DNA from: Prorocentrum cordatum
Lineage: Eukaryota > Sar > Dinophyceae > Prorocentrales > Prorocentraceae
Assembly (NCBI GenBank): GCA_963575745.1
Contig: CAUYUJ010016354.1
Location: 1-64,000, forward strand
Direction: 5' to 3'
Length of the DNA: 64,000 nt
The first letter of the stretch is position 1; every line of letters starts with the position of its first letter. Shown piece by piece: positions 10,761-22,150 of the stretch. The notes beneath the pieces were generated by a model. It saw only the letters and a list, made by a program, of their open reading frames with translations, had not been told where the DNA came from and searched no databases. The translations under genes were made by a program, and so were the position numbers.

Positions 10761-11730
10761 TCAACATGGAATCGTGCATTTTGACACACTACACGTTCCT
10801 CATTTCCAGCGCGCGCGTGCGCGCGCGCATGCGCGTGCACGTTACAACAATAAAAAAAAATGTTCATCGTAACATGGCAAACTGCATGGTGGAAACCGAG
10901 CATTTCCCTTGTGTTCTGAAAGCTTCCACGTGGAATCATTTACCAAAGCGCAAAACTGTTCCTGATTGCCCGCGCGCGGGCGCGCGCATGCCCGCGCGCC
11001 AGCATCGAGAAACTATGCATTGTTCCATGCCGGTGCCCTCCGAAAGCGTGTGAATACATTCGTCTACGTTGAAGCTCTCAGAATGCAACTGGCACTGTGC
11101 TGTTTCACCATTCAGCTTTCGAAATAAAAATTTAAAGCTTCATTTGTTCTTGTATTGCGCATGCGAGATCGCGCACGAGCAATTAGAAAAGGCACAGTAT
11201 CGCAGTACTTTTCTGCGCATTGATGCCCTCAGGATACGAGTACACCAAATGTTTGTCACACTTGCTTCGAAGCTGCTTCTTTGTTCAAAAAAAACGTTCG
11301 TAAATTCTGTTCGCATTGCGCCTACGAGTGCGCGAACGCGCGCGCGCAAGCAAACAAGAACGCGCATGACGCCACAGTGCATTATTCACATGGAGGCCCT
11401 CTGAATCCTGAGGAGGACCTGCTCTCCACCTGTGGAACTCGTACAACTTTGAAGAAGAATGTGCGCGACGCGATGGCGATAACCACATCCTGAAACAAAA
11501 AGACCCGCCCTCCATGAGTGCGAGAGACGCTACGGCGAGAGCCGCATTCCGAAAAGGACCCCCCTTTCCATCCTTGAAACTCCCTTCAACAGTTTAAAAC
11601 AAAGATGCGCAACGCTAAGGAGAAAACCAAATTCTGAAAAGGGCCCACCCTCCATCTGTGAAGCGGCTGCAATCTGTTAAAACGAATGTGCGTGGCACTG
11701 GGGCGAGAGCCATCTCTTAGAAATTCGGGG
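10760..11730. repeat. Long-period degenerate tandem repeats
   Basis: 10760-11400: units of roughly 150 bp with alternating GCGCGCATGCGCG blocks and conserved words such as CTGAAAGC and GTGGAA. 11400-11730: units of about 100 bp (CTCCATCTGTGAA, ACTTTGAA/TGTTAAAAC, AATGTGCGCGACGC, GAGAAAACC, CTGAAAAGGGCCC). The two blocks may share an origin. Non-coding. Confidence 0.5.
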
Positions 11731-11939
11731 CCCGGGGGTATCACTTCCAGGGGCTGACGTGGTACGTTTTCGCTGCGTGTTCTCTCAAGTGTGGGGGCGT
11801 CGATTGTAACCATCACTGACACTGACACGGCGCCCCCACGTCACGAGGGACGGCCCTACGAGGGGCGGGGCGGTGGCGCCTCGGCGCCGACAAATCCGCG
11901 TTTAAGAAGTCTACGCTGAAGCTCTGCTTCAGCATGAGC

Positions 11940-12770
11940 TTTGGCTCTGCTTGGGAGGGAAGGAGGGGGGTGGACGTGATTACTTGACGAATTATGTACT
12001 CGGCACCTCCCCCCCTGACAGGGAGGGAGGGGAGGGGGGGACGTAATCACCTGACGAATTATGTGCCCGGGGGGGTGACAGGAGAGAGGGGGGGGGAGAT
12101 GGGGGTGGGGGGGACAGGAAAGAGGGTGGTGGAGGGGGGGACAGGAGAAAGGAGGGGGGGGAGGGAAAATGATGAGAGAGGGGGGGGGGGGCAGAAGAGA
12201 AGGGGGGGGACAGGAGCGAGAGGGGCGGGAAAGGAGAGGGGGGGGGGAGAGAGGGGAGGGGGGGGAGGAAAAGGGAGGGGGGGAGGGGGGGGGACAGGGA
12301 GAGGGGGGGGGAGGGGACAGGAGAGAGGGGGGGGGGGACAGGAGAGAGGGGGGGGAAGAGGGGGAGGGGTGGACAGGCGAGACGGGGGGGGGGGGGACAG
12401 GAGAGAAAGTGGAAAAGAGAGGGGGGGGGAGGAGAGAAGGGGGGGGGCAAGAAGAGAGAGGGGGGGCAGGAGAGAGGGGGGGAGGGAGGGGGGGGGGACA
12501 GGGAGAGGGGAGGACAGGAGAGGGGGGGGGGGGAGGGGGGGAAAGGAGAGATGGGGACAAGGAAAGAGGGGGGGGGGAACAGGAGAGAGCGGGGGGGGGA
12601 CAGGAAACAGTGTGGGGGGATAGTGGGGGGGTAGACAGGAGAGAGGGGGGGGGGGGACAGGAGACAGGGAGGGAGGGAAGGGAAATGGAAAAGGGGGGGC
12701 GGGGGAACAGGAGAGAGGGAGGGGGACAGGAGAGAGGAGAGAGGGTGAGGGGGGGACCGGGATCATCACC
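11940..12770 (+). repeat. G-rich homopurine tract, about 750 bp
   Basis: The plus strand is almost only G and A, as runs of 4-14 G broken by GACAGGAGAGAG. Such tracts can form quadruplex or triplex DNA (general knowledge). Long Pro/Ser frames on the minus strand are a by-product. Confidence 0.9.
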
Positions 12771-12796
12771 ATCTTCATCACTATCACCATCGTCAC

Positions 12797-12866
12797 ACCA
12801 CCATCATCATCATCATCATCACCATCACCATCATCATCATCATCATCATCATCAGCCTCATCATCA
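12797..12866. repeat. (CAT)n microsatellite
   Basis: CATCATCACCATCATCAT array next to the 3-prime end of the reverse-transcriptase remnant; could be the tail of that element. Confidence 0.85.
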
Positions 12867-12984
12867 GCATCATCATCCGGAGCGCCCCGGATCGGCGGCA
12901 CTGGCCGCAGGCCAAAACAATATGCACAACAAAACGCAAGCAGGGGAAAAAAAGGAAGCAGGACGGGCCGGCCGGCAGGCTCAT

Positions 12985-14740
12985 TCACCTTGGATATGCT
13001 GTTGTCCCTGCGCGTAAGGTTCCTCCATTTCAAGCCGTCAATTGCTATCCAGCGCAATGGTTTGCCAATCCTCTCCAGAAGCCGTGTGAATGAATTTGGC
13101 ATTGTCGCCGATCCACCTTTTGTTGGGTCGGCGTGGCAGCCTCCTTGCACGCAAATGGGTGGTGGTTGGGTTCCATAGTATCGCCTTTTCGGTTCCATCT
13201 GCCTATGTCGTCGTTGATAGTGGACACAAGCAGTCTCCATTGTAGTCGCCGTTGCCGTGTGCACCAGTCGTCATACCCCACTTCGTGGCAGTAGCCTTCA
13301 ATATGCCTTGTCCCGCGCTGCATCCACTTGATCCAGGGTTCGAGAATGTCCACGGATGGCACGTGAACTGGATGCTGTGCTTGTGCTACCCGTGCTGGCG
13401 TGGGTGTCGCTGGTGCCAGATTCGTTGTCTGCAGTGGTACCAATTCCGTCGCAGTGTTGTTCGCCTTCTGCTGCTTCTGGACCACGGTGTCGCGGCGACC
13501 CAAACATCATTCGGAGCATGTGCCGTTGCGTCGACCGAACGCGCGACGCCAGCGGTAGTGTCAGTGTCCAAGGGCCGGAGCCACAAAATAATGTCGGAGC
13601 AACAGTGCCGTTAAACAGTCGGAGCCGGTCTTTCACAGAATATGAGCGCGTATTTAGTTATTGCTTGAACAGGCCGAACTTTTTCCATGACGCCTTGAGT
13701 CTGGCTTCGACCTCTGTCGCAGATCACAAAAAAAACCTGGCGACCCAAATATTTCTGCGTCGCGGAGAAAGGCTGCACCTCGATGTTGTGACCGTCGTTA
13801 ACCACATTCTGGGGCTGTTTCGCAATTTCCTGGCTCGCATGTTATTGAATAGTTTCGTCCTCCCGGGGTGCATCTCCAGACCAGTGGGTTGTGCAACGCA
13901 TATTGCGTCCGAGACCATGCTTTTCAACTGTTTAAACGACGTTGCGAGTAAGAAAACGTCGTCCGCAAATCGAACGTCGGTGAAACCATCGTGCTCGTAC
14001 GCTGCTAATTGTATGCCGTAACGCCGGTCGGACAATTTCGTGCGGAAGTTATTGAGGACGAACTCCGACAGACAGTAGAACAGCAACGAGCTTAGAGGGT
14101 CACCTTGTTTTGTTCCCACGTTGATCGTGAAGATCTTGCTGCGCACATCAGTCTCGACGCATGCTGTCTGGTCGGCGTACATGTGGGCGATCCAATTTAT
14201 CTATGCCTCTGGGATACCATCTGCCCGCACTGCTTTCCATAGCGACTGGTGTGACGCAGTGTCGAACGTTTTTTTGAAAGCCAAATTTGCAGCCCACAAT
14301 GGAAATTGGAATTCTTGCGACTTCTCTTGGACTACGGCGAACGTCAACAACATGATCGTCTGTATTAAAATGCCGTCGGAAACCCGTCTGAGAAGGGGGC
14401 TGCTTTGCATCCAGCATGGGCTCTAATCGATTGAACAGCAAACCAGCAACAATAATGTGTAAATGAATTGTATAATTGAGATAGGACGATAGTTCTGTGG
14501 TAACGCGGGCTCGCCGGACTTGAAAATTACGCTGATCTGTGTTTCCATTGCTGCGGTGTGGTGGTGCCGTCGGCGACGATGTCGTTAGTTTCCGTAAAGC
14601 CTGCTGGAGGGATTCGCCTCCGTACTTCAACATCTCCGCTGCTATGCCATTGGTGTCCAGAGCCTCTCCATTTTTGATAGTAATTATCAAGGTTATGTAA
14701 GCCTCCTGGATGATGCCTCTATGGATGAGGCCAAAAGGTA
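12985..14740 (-). pseudogene. Broken non-LTR retrotransposon reverse transcriptase
   Basis: Pieces in order on the minus strand: NGEALDTNGIAAEMLKYGG (about 14650), FNRLEPMLDAKQPPSQTGFR (about 14430), LAFKKTFDTASHQSLWKAV (about 14260), then the palm TKQGDPLSSLLFYCLSEFV and the catalytic box VRFADDVFLLATS (about 13960). The thumb follows as LRLFNGTVAPTLFCGS and RSTQRHMLRMM (about 13590), and the C-terminal WIKWMQRGTRHIEGY and RQRRLQWRLLV (about 13290) end with RIGKPLRWIAIDGLKWR (about 13050). At least four frame changes are needed, so it cannot make a full protein. The FADD aspartates are retained. The order is that of eukaryotic LINE ORF2 after the endonuclease, which is absent here. Confidence 0.85.
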
Positions 14741-14744
14741 GCGC

Positions 14745-14935
14745 CGCCTTGCCAATGCATCGCTGATGCATCGCCGATGCGTCCGCGACGTCGGCAATGC
14801 ATCGGCGACGATAACGTGGAGGGCATTGGGCTCCACGTCCCGCATCGAGCCGCATCGCCGATGCGTCAGCGATGCGGCGCGATCCTCCGACCCCATCTGC
14901 TCGGACCTACGATTCGGAGCACGGCGGGTTGAGAC
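14745..14935. repeat. Family H palindromic repeat
   Basis: CATCGCTGATGCATCGCCGATGCG and CGCATCGCCGATGCGTCAGC blocks flank GGGCTCCACGTCCCGCATCG. The tail GATGCGGCGCGATCCTCCGA matches 5915-5935. Related to 5835-5960, 9237-9345, 18520-18680 and 29625-29665. Confidence 0.6.
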
Positions 14936-15224
14936 AACGGCAATTCCAAATCGGTCCCCGGGCCCCTGCTGGGGCCCACAGGCACCGGGAGGAGGACGAA
15001 GAGTAGGCGGAGGAGTTTCCCACCGAGCTGCGTCGAGGCGTGGCGGCGAGCGGGCCCCTCGAAGACCAACTACCGCTGTCTCAGCTGGCCCACCCTCTCT
15101 GAATCCCACCAGCCCTCTGGGCGAAGGTGGTTTAACAAGTTGTGTTTTTACTCTCTGCCAATCTCCCTATTTCCCTGCACAGGGGACCTCCTCCCCTGGG
15201 CCTGCGAGGGGGGGGCGCGAGGCG

Positions 15225-15430
15225 TTCGAGCTCCCAATGTCGCCCAAGATGGCTACAGGAGGGCCTCAGAGAACCCAAGATGGCCACCAACATCGCTCAA
15301 GATGACTCAAGATGGCTCAAGATAACCGCCGACGCACATTCAAGAGTCCTCAAGACGGCCCCGAGATGGGTACAAGCGCCTCCCGAGCCCTCCAAGGACC
15401 CCCCCGAGTCCAACATGGCTCCAAAACCTG
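15225..15430. repeat. CAAGATGGC degenerate tandem repeat
   Basis: Iterates CCCAAGATGGCTACAGGAGG/CAAGATGGCTCAAGATGAC with about 10-bp periodicity. Same family as 16340-16985, 17620-17930, 32590-33010 and 40690-41190. Confidence 0.65.
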
Positions 15431-15539
15431 AGAGGAATCCCACCAGCCCTCTGGGCGTAGGTGATCTAGGGCGGCTTCGCTTCCAACCCCATGTGTCCCC
15501 TCCGGGGAAGGGTTTATCACTGTTCCCCCCCAGCATCCC

Positions 15540-15930
15540 CGTCAAACAACAAAACAGAACGCTCTCTGCCTCCGCATTTGGAGCATGCGCGGCCAACCCG
15601 ATGCGCCCCCCCCCACCATGCCTGTCACAAAACAATGCAAAGAACACTTCGGGCAAAGACTTGAGTCGTGTTCGTCAGGTCCGCGAGCATTCTGCATTGT
15701 TTTTGACAGGGACGGCGTGGGTGGCAGCATCTTGCCTGCTGTGCACAGGGCGACCACCCCTGACAAAAAAAATCTGCACCGCGCGGCTAAATCTGGATCA
15801 TGCGCGGCCACCCCGCGAACACTGTCAAGTGGTTTTCGACAGGGACGGTGGGTGGTGGTGGCGTATGGACTGCTGTGCGCAAGGCCTACCAGACACAACT
15901 ATGGGCATTGCTTTTCGACAACGATTGTGG
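15540..15930. repeat. About 130-bp degenerate tandem repeat
   Basis: TTTTTGACAGGGACGGCGTGG..CTGCTGTGCACAGGG at 15700 recurs as TTTTCGACAGGGACGGTGGG..CTGCTGTGCGCAAGG at 15830. TGCGCGGCCAACCC / TGCGCGGCCACCCC recur upstream of each. No coding frame persists. Confidence 0.55.
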
Positions 15931-15984
15931 GAGCCGGCATGTTTCCCGATGTGCTGTCACGTGCGCAGGCGCACCTGACACACT

Positions 15985-16160
15985 CTGCACGTGCCCCGAA
16001 CGTGGCGCACCTGGCGCGGCTGCAGTATGTGGCACACCTGGCGCACGCGGGAGCACGTGGCGCATCTGGCGCACCAGGCGTGCCTGGCACGCTCGGGCCC
16101 CAGGGACGCCTGGCGCGCGTTGCGCGCCTGGCACGCGTGGCGCACCTCGCCCCATCGTCG
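15985..16160. repeat. TGGCGCACC-type tandem repeat
   Basis: Iterated CACCTGGCGCAC, GGCACGCTGG and CTGGCGCGCGT with 9-12 bp spacing, giving Trp/His/Ala or Arg-rich frames only. Confidence 0.6.
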
Positions 16161-16339
16161 GGCACATCGGTCGGGTTTGGTTCCCAGTAACTGCCCATCC
16201 AAAGACGACCGCTGAACATGCCGAGGCTCGGGTGTTACTTATGTGTTGGGAGGGCGGGTGGGAGTGAGCTAGACGGCTTGCTATCTATGGGGTGTCTTGA
16301 CCCCCCCCTACCCCACCCCCGGACACGGACGGACCGCGG

Positions 16340-16985
16340 GTAGTTGGAGCGTCCAAGATGGCCCAAGACGGCTCCAAGAGGGTCTCGGAGAACCCCAGTT
16401 GACCTCCAAGATGGCTAAAGATAGCCCAAGATGCCCCAAGATGGCTCCCAAGATGCTCCAAGGAGCCCCAAAAGCGCTCCAAGACTGCTCCAAGTGGCCA
16501 AAGGGCTCCCCAAGCAGGCCCCGAAGAGGCCAACATCCAGCACTTAAAGAACATCAATGCGTGCGTTCTCGCCTTTTCGCTTCCGATGTGGCCCCAAGAG
16601 GGCCCCAAAAAGCCCCAAGAGACCCCCAATACGGACCCAAGAGCGTTCAAGACGCCCCAAGAGGGGTCCATGAGGCGATTTCAAGCACTCTCGATGGGCA
16701 GTGCTAATTGCGACCCTCCCCTTCTTTGATCGATGTCATCCAAGATGGCTGCAAGAGCGTCCCAAAGGCTCACAGGAGAGCCCCAAGAGGGCCCCAAGAG
16801 GTGCCAAGGAGGCCGCAAGAGGAGCCCGACAGGTCTCCAAGAGGCTCTCAAGAGACCCCCAAGGAGCCAACAGAGGCGCCCAAGACGCTCAGAGGCGCCC
16901 CTGGGCCCGCCAAGAGGCCCCCCCAGACGCCCCGAGAGGCCTCCAAAACGCTTCCGAGATACATCCGAGGCGACTTTGAAGAGGC
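16340..16985. repeat. CCCCAAGATGGCTC degenerate tandem repeat (largest block)
   Basis: About 650 bp of CCCCAAGATGG, CCCCAAGAGGG and CTCCAAGA words, mostly 10-12 bp apart. It gives open frames on both strands (for example QEAPRGPRGRL or SWGSLGPSW) that are clearly repeat-driven. Confidence 0.7.
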
Positions 16986-17232
16986 ATAGACCTCAAGAGG
17001 CTTCTGGCTCTTCTGCCCGCCCTTTTCCTCCTCATCCTCCTTCTCCTCCTCCACCTTCTCCTCCTCATCCTCATCCGCCTATTCCTCCTCTTCCCTCCTT
17101 CCTCCTCCCCCTCCCTCACCTCCTCCTCCTCGTCCTTCTCCACGTCCTCCTCCTTCCCCCTCTTCGCCCTCCTCCTCCTCCTCCTCCTCCTCCTCCACCT
17201 CTTCCTCCTCCTCCTCCTCCTCCGGGGTATAT
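16986..17232. repeat. (CTC)n-rich microsatellite
   Basis: CTCCTCCTT/CTCCTCCTC array with interruptions, ending at CTCCGGGGTATATGG. Confidence 0.9.
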
Positions 17233-18110
17233 GGCGGCTTCACCCGCCCTTTGTTGTTCTGCATGCTGCCCCGCTTCCCTGATCACCTGGTAGGGATACT
17301 TTTTGGTACGAAGGAAGCGAGTCGGAAGCTGGGCAAGCAGGGGCAGGCTATGCCACCTGCGACCTGGTGGGGATACTTGTTGGTCAACAGGCTCGCGAGG
17401 CGGGTCGAAAGCCGTCCGAACTCTAGTCGGGCCGCGACTAGGCAACAGGAAAAGAAAGGCAAACGAAGCGAGCGAGCGGGCAGCCACTCAGAAGGAGAGC
17501 CAGAACCTATACTCCCAAACCCGGTGGGGTTGGAGATCCCGGTGGCGACCAGCAAGTAAGCGCAGCCAACCTGGTGGGAACACGTGAAGCGCCAACACTT
17601 GATAACTCCTGCGTTATCGCCTCATCGCATCCGATGGGCCTCGGAGGCCCCAGAATGGCCCCAAGATGACCCAAAAGAGCCCCAAGAGGGACCGAAGAGG
17701 GCTCCAAGATGACCCCAAGAGCGCTCCGAAACTAGCTCCAGGGGGCCTCAGGACAACACTGAGCCTCGGGGACCAAGATGGCCCCAAGAGGCCTCCCAGA
17801 CCCCCCCGAAGAGCCCCAAGAGGGCCCCTAGACCCACCAAAAGACCCCCAAGAGTGCTCCGAGTGGCTCCGCGAGGACCCCGAGAGAGACCCAAGATGGC
17901 TCCAAGAGGCCTCTTGAAACACCCTTCCAGGGCGGTTGTTGCACTGCATTATTCTACGCTTTCCTGATCCAGCAACTCGCCTGGCGATCTGTTTCTGGAT
18001 GGGCTGGTGGGGATACTTTTGGGTACGCAGGCGCACGAATGTCGGACGCCGGGCAAGCAGGGGCATCGAGAATTTCGGAAGCCTGGAAACTACCACATAT
18101 CGGCCCTCCG
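17233..18110. repeat. Direct duplication around a CAAGATGGC block
   Basis: 17233-17400 and 17935-18100 share TTGTTG.. TGCATGCTG/TGCATTATT, CGCTTTCCTGATC, TGGTGGGGATACTT, GGTACG.AGG and GGGCAAGCAGGGGCA. Between them, 17620-17930 is another CCCCAAGATGG array. No coding exon is supported. Confidence 0.5.
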
Positions 18111-18717
18111 AGTGGTCTCTGCCCCGCGGCGCGAACGGGCGCCTCCCTGAGATCCGACGTTGCAAAGAATTGCGGCGTCGCGACACATCACGACCGGAGC
18201 CCTAAGCCGTATCTTTCCGGGGTATGTTTCAAGCTGGATCGATATGTGATGGTTTTGGGGCCTAAGACTGGACGAGAACGCCCGGTGTGACAAGAGTGCA
18301 GCGCCAGGATCCCAGGGTAAGTTGACCCCTGTACCCCCGAGTCACCTTACTCCGCGTGCGAGCCACGATGCGCGACGCCCTCGCGCCGCCGCCCTGGAGA
18401 AGGGCGCCTCTCCAACCCAAGCCGTGATGCGCGAAGCGCGATTACACTCGCGCCCTTTCATTCTTTACTTCAGACCGCCACCTGCCTGAGGGGCAACGAG
18501 AAGGGGGGACTGGGGGAGATGCCTCGACCTGGAATCGGCGATACATCGCCGATCGATCGGCGATATGCCCTACATAGTGAATCCACACCTCCCTGGGCAG
18601 GTTGGGGCTATCGGCGATCAATGGGCGATTGATGGTCGATGCTTGCCCCCCTTTGCCTATCCTCCCCGATGGTTGCCCCTGAGTACCAATTCCCAACCTT
18701 CCATATAGAGTGAGCCT
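18111..18717. other. No gene; H-type palindrome
   Basis: 18520-18680 holds ATCGGCGATACATCGCCGAT and CTATCGGCGATCAATGGGCG, related to 4.0 kb and 5.05 kb. The rest shows nothing recognisable. Confidence 0.45.
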
Positions 18718-19090
18718 CTGACCCGGGTCAACGCGAACTCGGGTCAGCCAGGCGTTGCAGGATCCTGCAACAAATCCTGCCGGCTCCCGCGGGATCCAGC
18801 ACGCCAGCCCGGCTCAAGGCGCCCCTGGCCCTGCAGGATCCTGCAAGATCCGTCGCCCTGGCTGACCCCCGTTTGCAGTGACCCCCGCCTCAATCGGGAG
18901 CGGCCCAGAGGGGGGTGTCCAAGAGGGAGGGGTGCAAATCATGGCTGGCGGCATGTGCGCGGCCCAGCGGGGGGGCCCGGGCCGTAATGAAACAAGAAGG
19001 GGCGCGATGAAATCTGGGGACATATCATGGCCCGCGCCATGATATCCACCCCCTCCCTAGTCATCACCCCCCTCTTTGCCGCCCCCGACT
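18718..19090. repeat. Composite repeat, copy 2 (family F unit plus family E hairpin)
   Basis: 18718-18896 matches 928-1100 (GTTGCAGGATCCTGCAA, CCTGGCCCTGCAGGATCCTG, CTGACCCCCGTTTG). 18900-19090 is family E: GGGGTGCAAATCATGG, CGCGGCCCAGCGGGGGGG, GACATATCATGG, then CCTAGTCATCACCCCCCTCT, with inverted ends around AGAGGGGGGTG. Further family E copies are at 25565-25730 and 29262-29430. Confidence 0.65.
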
Positions 19091-19292
19091 CAAGGCTCCC
19101 GCCCCCGGCGCGCGCGGGACCACTGTTCGTTGCACCACTGATTGTGCGTGGGGCCGCCGGGGTGACGGGGGGCCCGCCCCTCCAAGCTCCGCCGTGCCCG
19201 AAGGCCCTGGGGCCGCGTCGCCAGGGGCGCTGGGCAGTGATGTGGCCTCAGCCCCAGCCAAGCCAGGGCAGACGCGACAGGCCCCCCCTGGG

Positions 19293-20085
19293 GAGGAGGA
19301 GGAGGAGGAGGAGGAGGAGGAGGAGGAGGAGGAGGAGGAGGAGGAGGAGGAGGAGGAGGAGGGGGAGGAGGGGGAGGAGGAGGAGGGGAGGAGGGGGAGG
19401 AAGAGGGGGCGGAGGGGGAGGAGGGGGAGAGAGAAAGGAGGGGAAATAATTCCACTGACGTGACCAGCACCCCTTGGGGGGGCACCGAAATGTGCTCCAA
19501 GCCCTGGTCCGCCCCGCTGGAGCGCGGCCAGCGGCCGCTCTTGCTGGCTCCCTCGCGCCGCCGCCGCTGGACGCCGCGCGCGCCCAACGCCACGCCGCCG
19601 GCGCGCATGGGAACGCATGGCGGCCAGGGGCTTTTGGCGGCGCGCGAAAGGGGGAGAGGAGGATGAGGAAAAAAACGAGGAGGAGGAACAGGAGGAACAG
19701 GAGAAGGAGGAGGAGGAGGAGGAGGAGGAGGAGGAGGAGGAGGAGGAGGAGGAAGGAGGGGGAAGGAGGGAGCAGGGAGGGGGGAAGGAGGAGGAGGAGG
19801 AGGAGGAGGAGGAGGAGGAGGAGGAGGAGGAGGAGGAGGAGGAGGAGAGAGGAGAGGAGGAGGAAAAGGAGGAGGAGGAGGAGAATGAGGAGGAGAAAGC
19901 GGGAGGAGGAGGAGGAGGAGGAGGAAGGAGGAGGAGGAGGTCGAGAAGGAGGAGCAGGAGGAGGAGGAGGAGGAGGAGGAGGAGGAGGAGAGAGGAGGAG
20001 GAGGAGGAGGGGGGACGAGGAGGAAGAGGAGGAGGCGGAGGAGGAGGCGGAGGAGGAGAAGGAGGAGGAGGAGGAGGAGTAGGAG
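19293..20085 (+). repeat. Two (GGA)n-rich blocks
   Basis: 19293-19445 and 19660-20085 are GGA/GGAGAGGA arrays. Open frames of up to 390 codons cross them but encode only Glu/Arg/Gly or Ser/Leu/Pro runs. Confidence 0.9.
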
Positions 20086-20262
20086 CAGTGGGGACCTTTT
20101 GGACCTTTTGACCAAGCACAGGGTCGTGCGGGGAACGGGAAGGGGGGGGAAGGGGGAAGAAAGCGGACCCCGAACGGGGGTGCTTAGTGCAGGCGGAGCC
20201 CCACCTCACCGCCACACCCCCGCACCTCCCACTGGCCAGCAAGCCCCCCGAGGGAGGGCCGG

Positions 20263-22150
20263 TTAACCAGCGGTGGCGGACGGCCCACCGTCCCCACCCT
20301 CGGGCACAGCAGCACGTGCGTACAACCTCTCCAGGCCGCCGCGTTCACGCGCATCGAGGGCAGCTTGCAAGGGCTTCGGCACCCCCTCTCTTCGGGGGTA
20401 CTTGCCTCCCTCGATGCGGCTTAAATTCTCTCGGCCTTTGCGGTACAAGCCCTCGAATTTCGCCGCGAGGTGGCGCCCATCGACCGTGGCGTACTTGCCA
20501 CAGGTGGTGCAGGCACTCATGAGGTAACGCTCCCACCGCTGGACGGTATGGGAGGGGTGCACATCCCTGCCAGCCGCCAAGCCCCCGCCACTCGCCCCCA
20601 CTCCCTGGACAGGGAGGCCTCGGCACTGGGTCTTGGCGGCTTCGATGAGACGAGACACGGGCACTACTATATCGCACTGACTGCACCTCCAGGCGCCCTC
20701 GGCTTGCTCGAAGCGGTGGCTGGAGGTCTGCAGCGCGAGCTGCCTCCTCGAAGGGGGGGCTCTCCGCTGCACAGTGGCCCGCACCCCACTCCATGGGTCA
20801 GCCTCCGCGGCCAGGGCCAACGCGCGCCTCGCGCGCGCTCGAACCAGGGTGCCGATCGCATCCCAGTGGTCAGTCTGAGGCTCACCCCCCCCCCACCGAC
20901 ACCGCCCACCCTCTCCCCGCCGCCGCCCCCGCCTCTTCATCGGCCAGGGCGCTGCCCTGAATTAGGTAGGGATCGATCGGATCGCTGAGAAAGGTGGCTT
21001 CGTCCATATGGGATGGGATCCATGTCAGGTTCACCTCCGACGACCGAGCCTGGAAGGCCACCCGAATTCGAGACCACAAATCTTGAGTTGCACCATTATT
21101 GTGGAACTGCCGTCCCCTCCCCCATGCTTTCATGAGGGGCTCGTGGTCAGTCACAAACAGAAACCGCTCGGGGACATGCTCTAACGCGATGGCAAACGCG
21201 AGCAGCTCCGCACGAGGGACCGCTTGACGCTGCCCCCCGACAGGGGTCGAAAAGCCCCACGCCGGCCTCCAGCCCCCTTGGCCGTCAAGCTGCATGGCGA
21301 TCACCGCGGTGCCACACCTACGTCAACGTGGGTCCGCACTGTGGCCCCCCCCCGATCCGTCTCCGAAAACCACCACACTCCCAAAGTTGGGATGCGGCTC
21401 AACCTCAAAAATCGGGAGCGGCCCCAGGGACCGAAGGTTTTCTTCAGGAAAAACCGAGAGATGGGTGTAGCTCGCGGCACTCCTCTAAGCCACAGCACTG
21501 GGCAACTCTCCCACTGCACCTGGGCCTGCTGTCTGATACACTCACTCTTCTCGAATTCTTCGAAACCAACATTGCACGGGCACTCCCACACTCGATGGAA
21601 GAGAGTCTCTGTGCCCTGCTGGCACCTTGGACACACTGTGGCTACATCATATCCTAGGGCCGCCTGTCTTTCTCGAGTGAACTGTCTACCTGACACAGCC
21701 GCACTCTGGAGGCCTATGAGATCATAAGCTTCCTTTGCCAAAAACTTGCGAACTTCGCGACTCGCCAAGAGAACGTCCCCTCCCCCAAGCTCCAACCCCT
21801 CACCACCATGATGAGGAGCAGCCTGGGTCCAAAACTGGGACGCAAAATTCTGGACCAGGTCGTCGAGCAATTCGGTGACATCGGCATCCCCCTGCTCGAA
21901 ACCAGCCTCGCTCGCGCACGGTAGTCTCCAAACCTCGCTCCCGTCCTCAGTTGGACGGCGCCACGAGTCTGGGGAGAACGGGATCCACCCTGCCTCGTAA
22001 AGTGTGGCGACCACCGCGCTGACGGGCCCACGCGCCCTATTCCACCGCGTGTTAGCAGGCCAGAGCCGAGGGGTTAGATGTTTCCACGCCGCTCGGATGC
22101 GGTCGTGGAGCTCTGGCGAAGACTTCCAAACTAAACAAAACTCGAGGACC
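20263..22150 (-). pseudogene. LINE 3-prime part: post-RT segment, RNase H and zinc fingers (broken)
   Basis: Order on the minus strand: a post-RT region (HDRIRAAWKHLTPRLWP, RARGPVSAVVATLYEAGW), HHGGEGLELGGGD, and a Cys/His knuckle (CPRCQQGTETLFHRVWEC) at 22150-21310. Next an RNase H domain (PRAELLAFAIAL, FVTDHEPLMKAWGRG, WIPSHMDEA, ALADEEAG) at 21304-20890. Last a finger region WRCSQCDIVVPVSRL and CTTCGKYATVDGRHLAAKF with HPSHTVQRWERYL before it (20700-20350). The three parts are in different frames, so it is inactive. The RT domain proper is missing; the copy stops at the (GGA)n tract at 22190-22290. This architecture is common in dinoflagellate LINEs (family knowledge). Confidence 0.8.

Noticed and set aside
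10800-11390. GCGCGCGCATGCGCG alternating tracts as possible regulatory or Z-DNA sites
   Set aside because: They recur as part of a long-period tandem repeat with no gene nearby; no support for a regulatory role.
12059-13264. 401-codon minus-strand frame rich in Pro and Ser
   Set aside because: Mostly the complement of the G-run tract; only its first part overlaps the RT remnant, already annotated.
15300-15325. GGCTCAAGAT words that resemble the leader end
   Set aside because: They belong to the CAAGATGGC tandem repeat and lack the GTAGCCATTTT part.
19474-20082. Long open frames (200-390 codons) on both strands over GGA repeats
   Set aside because: They encode only Glu/Arg/Gly or Ser/Leu/Pro runs produced by the microsatellite.
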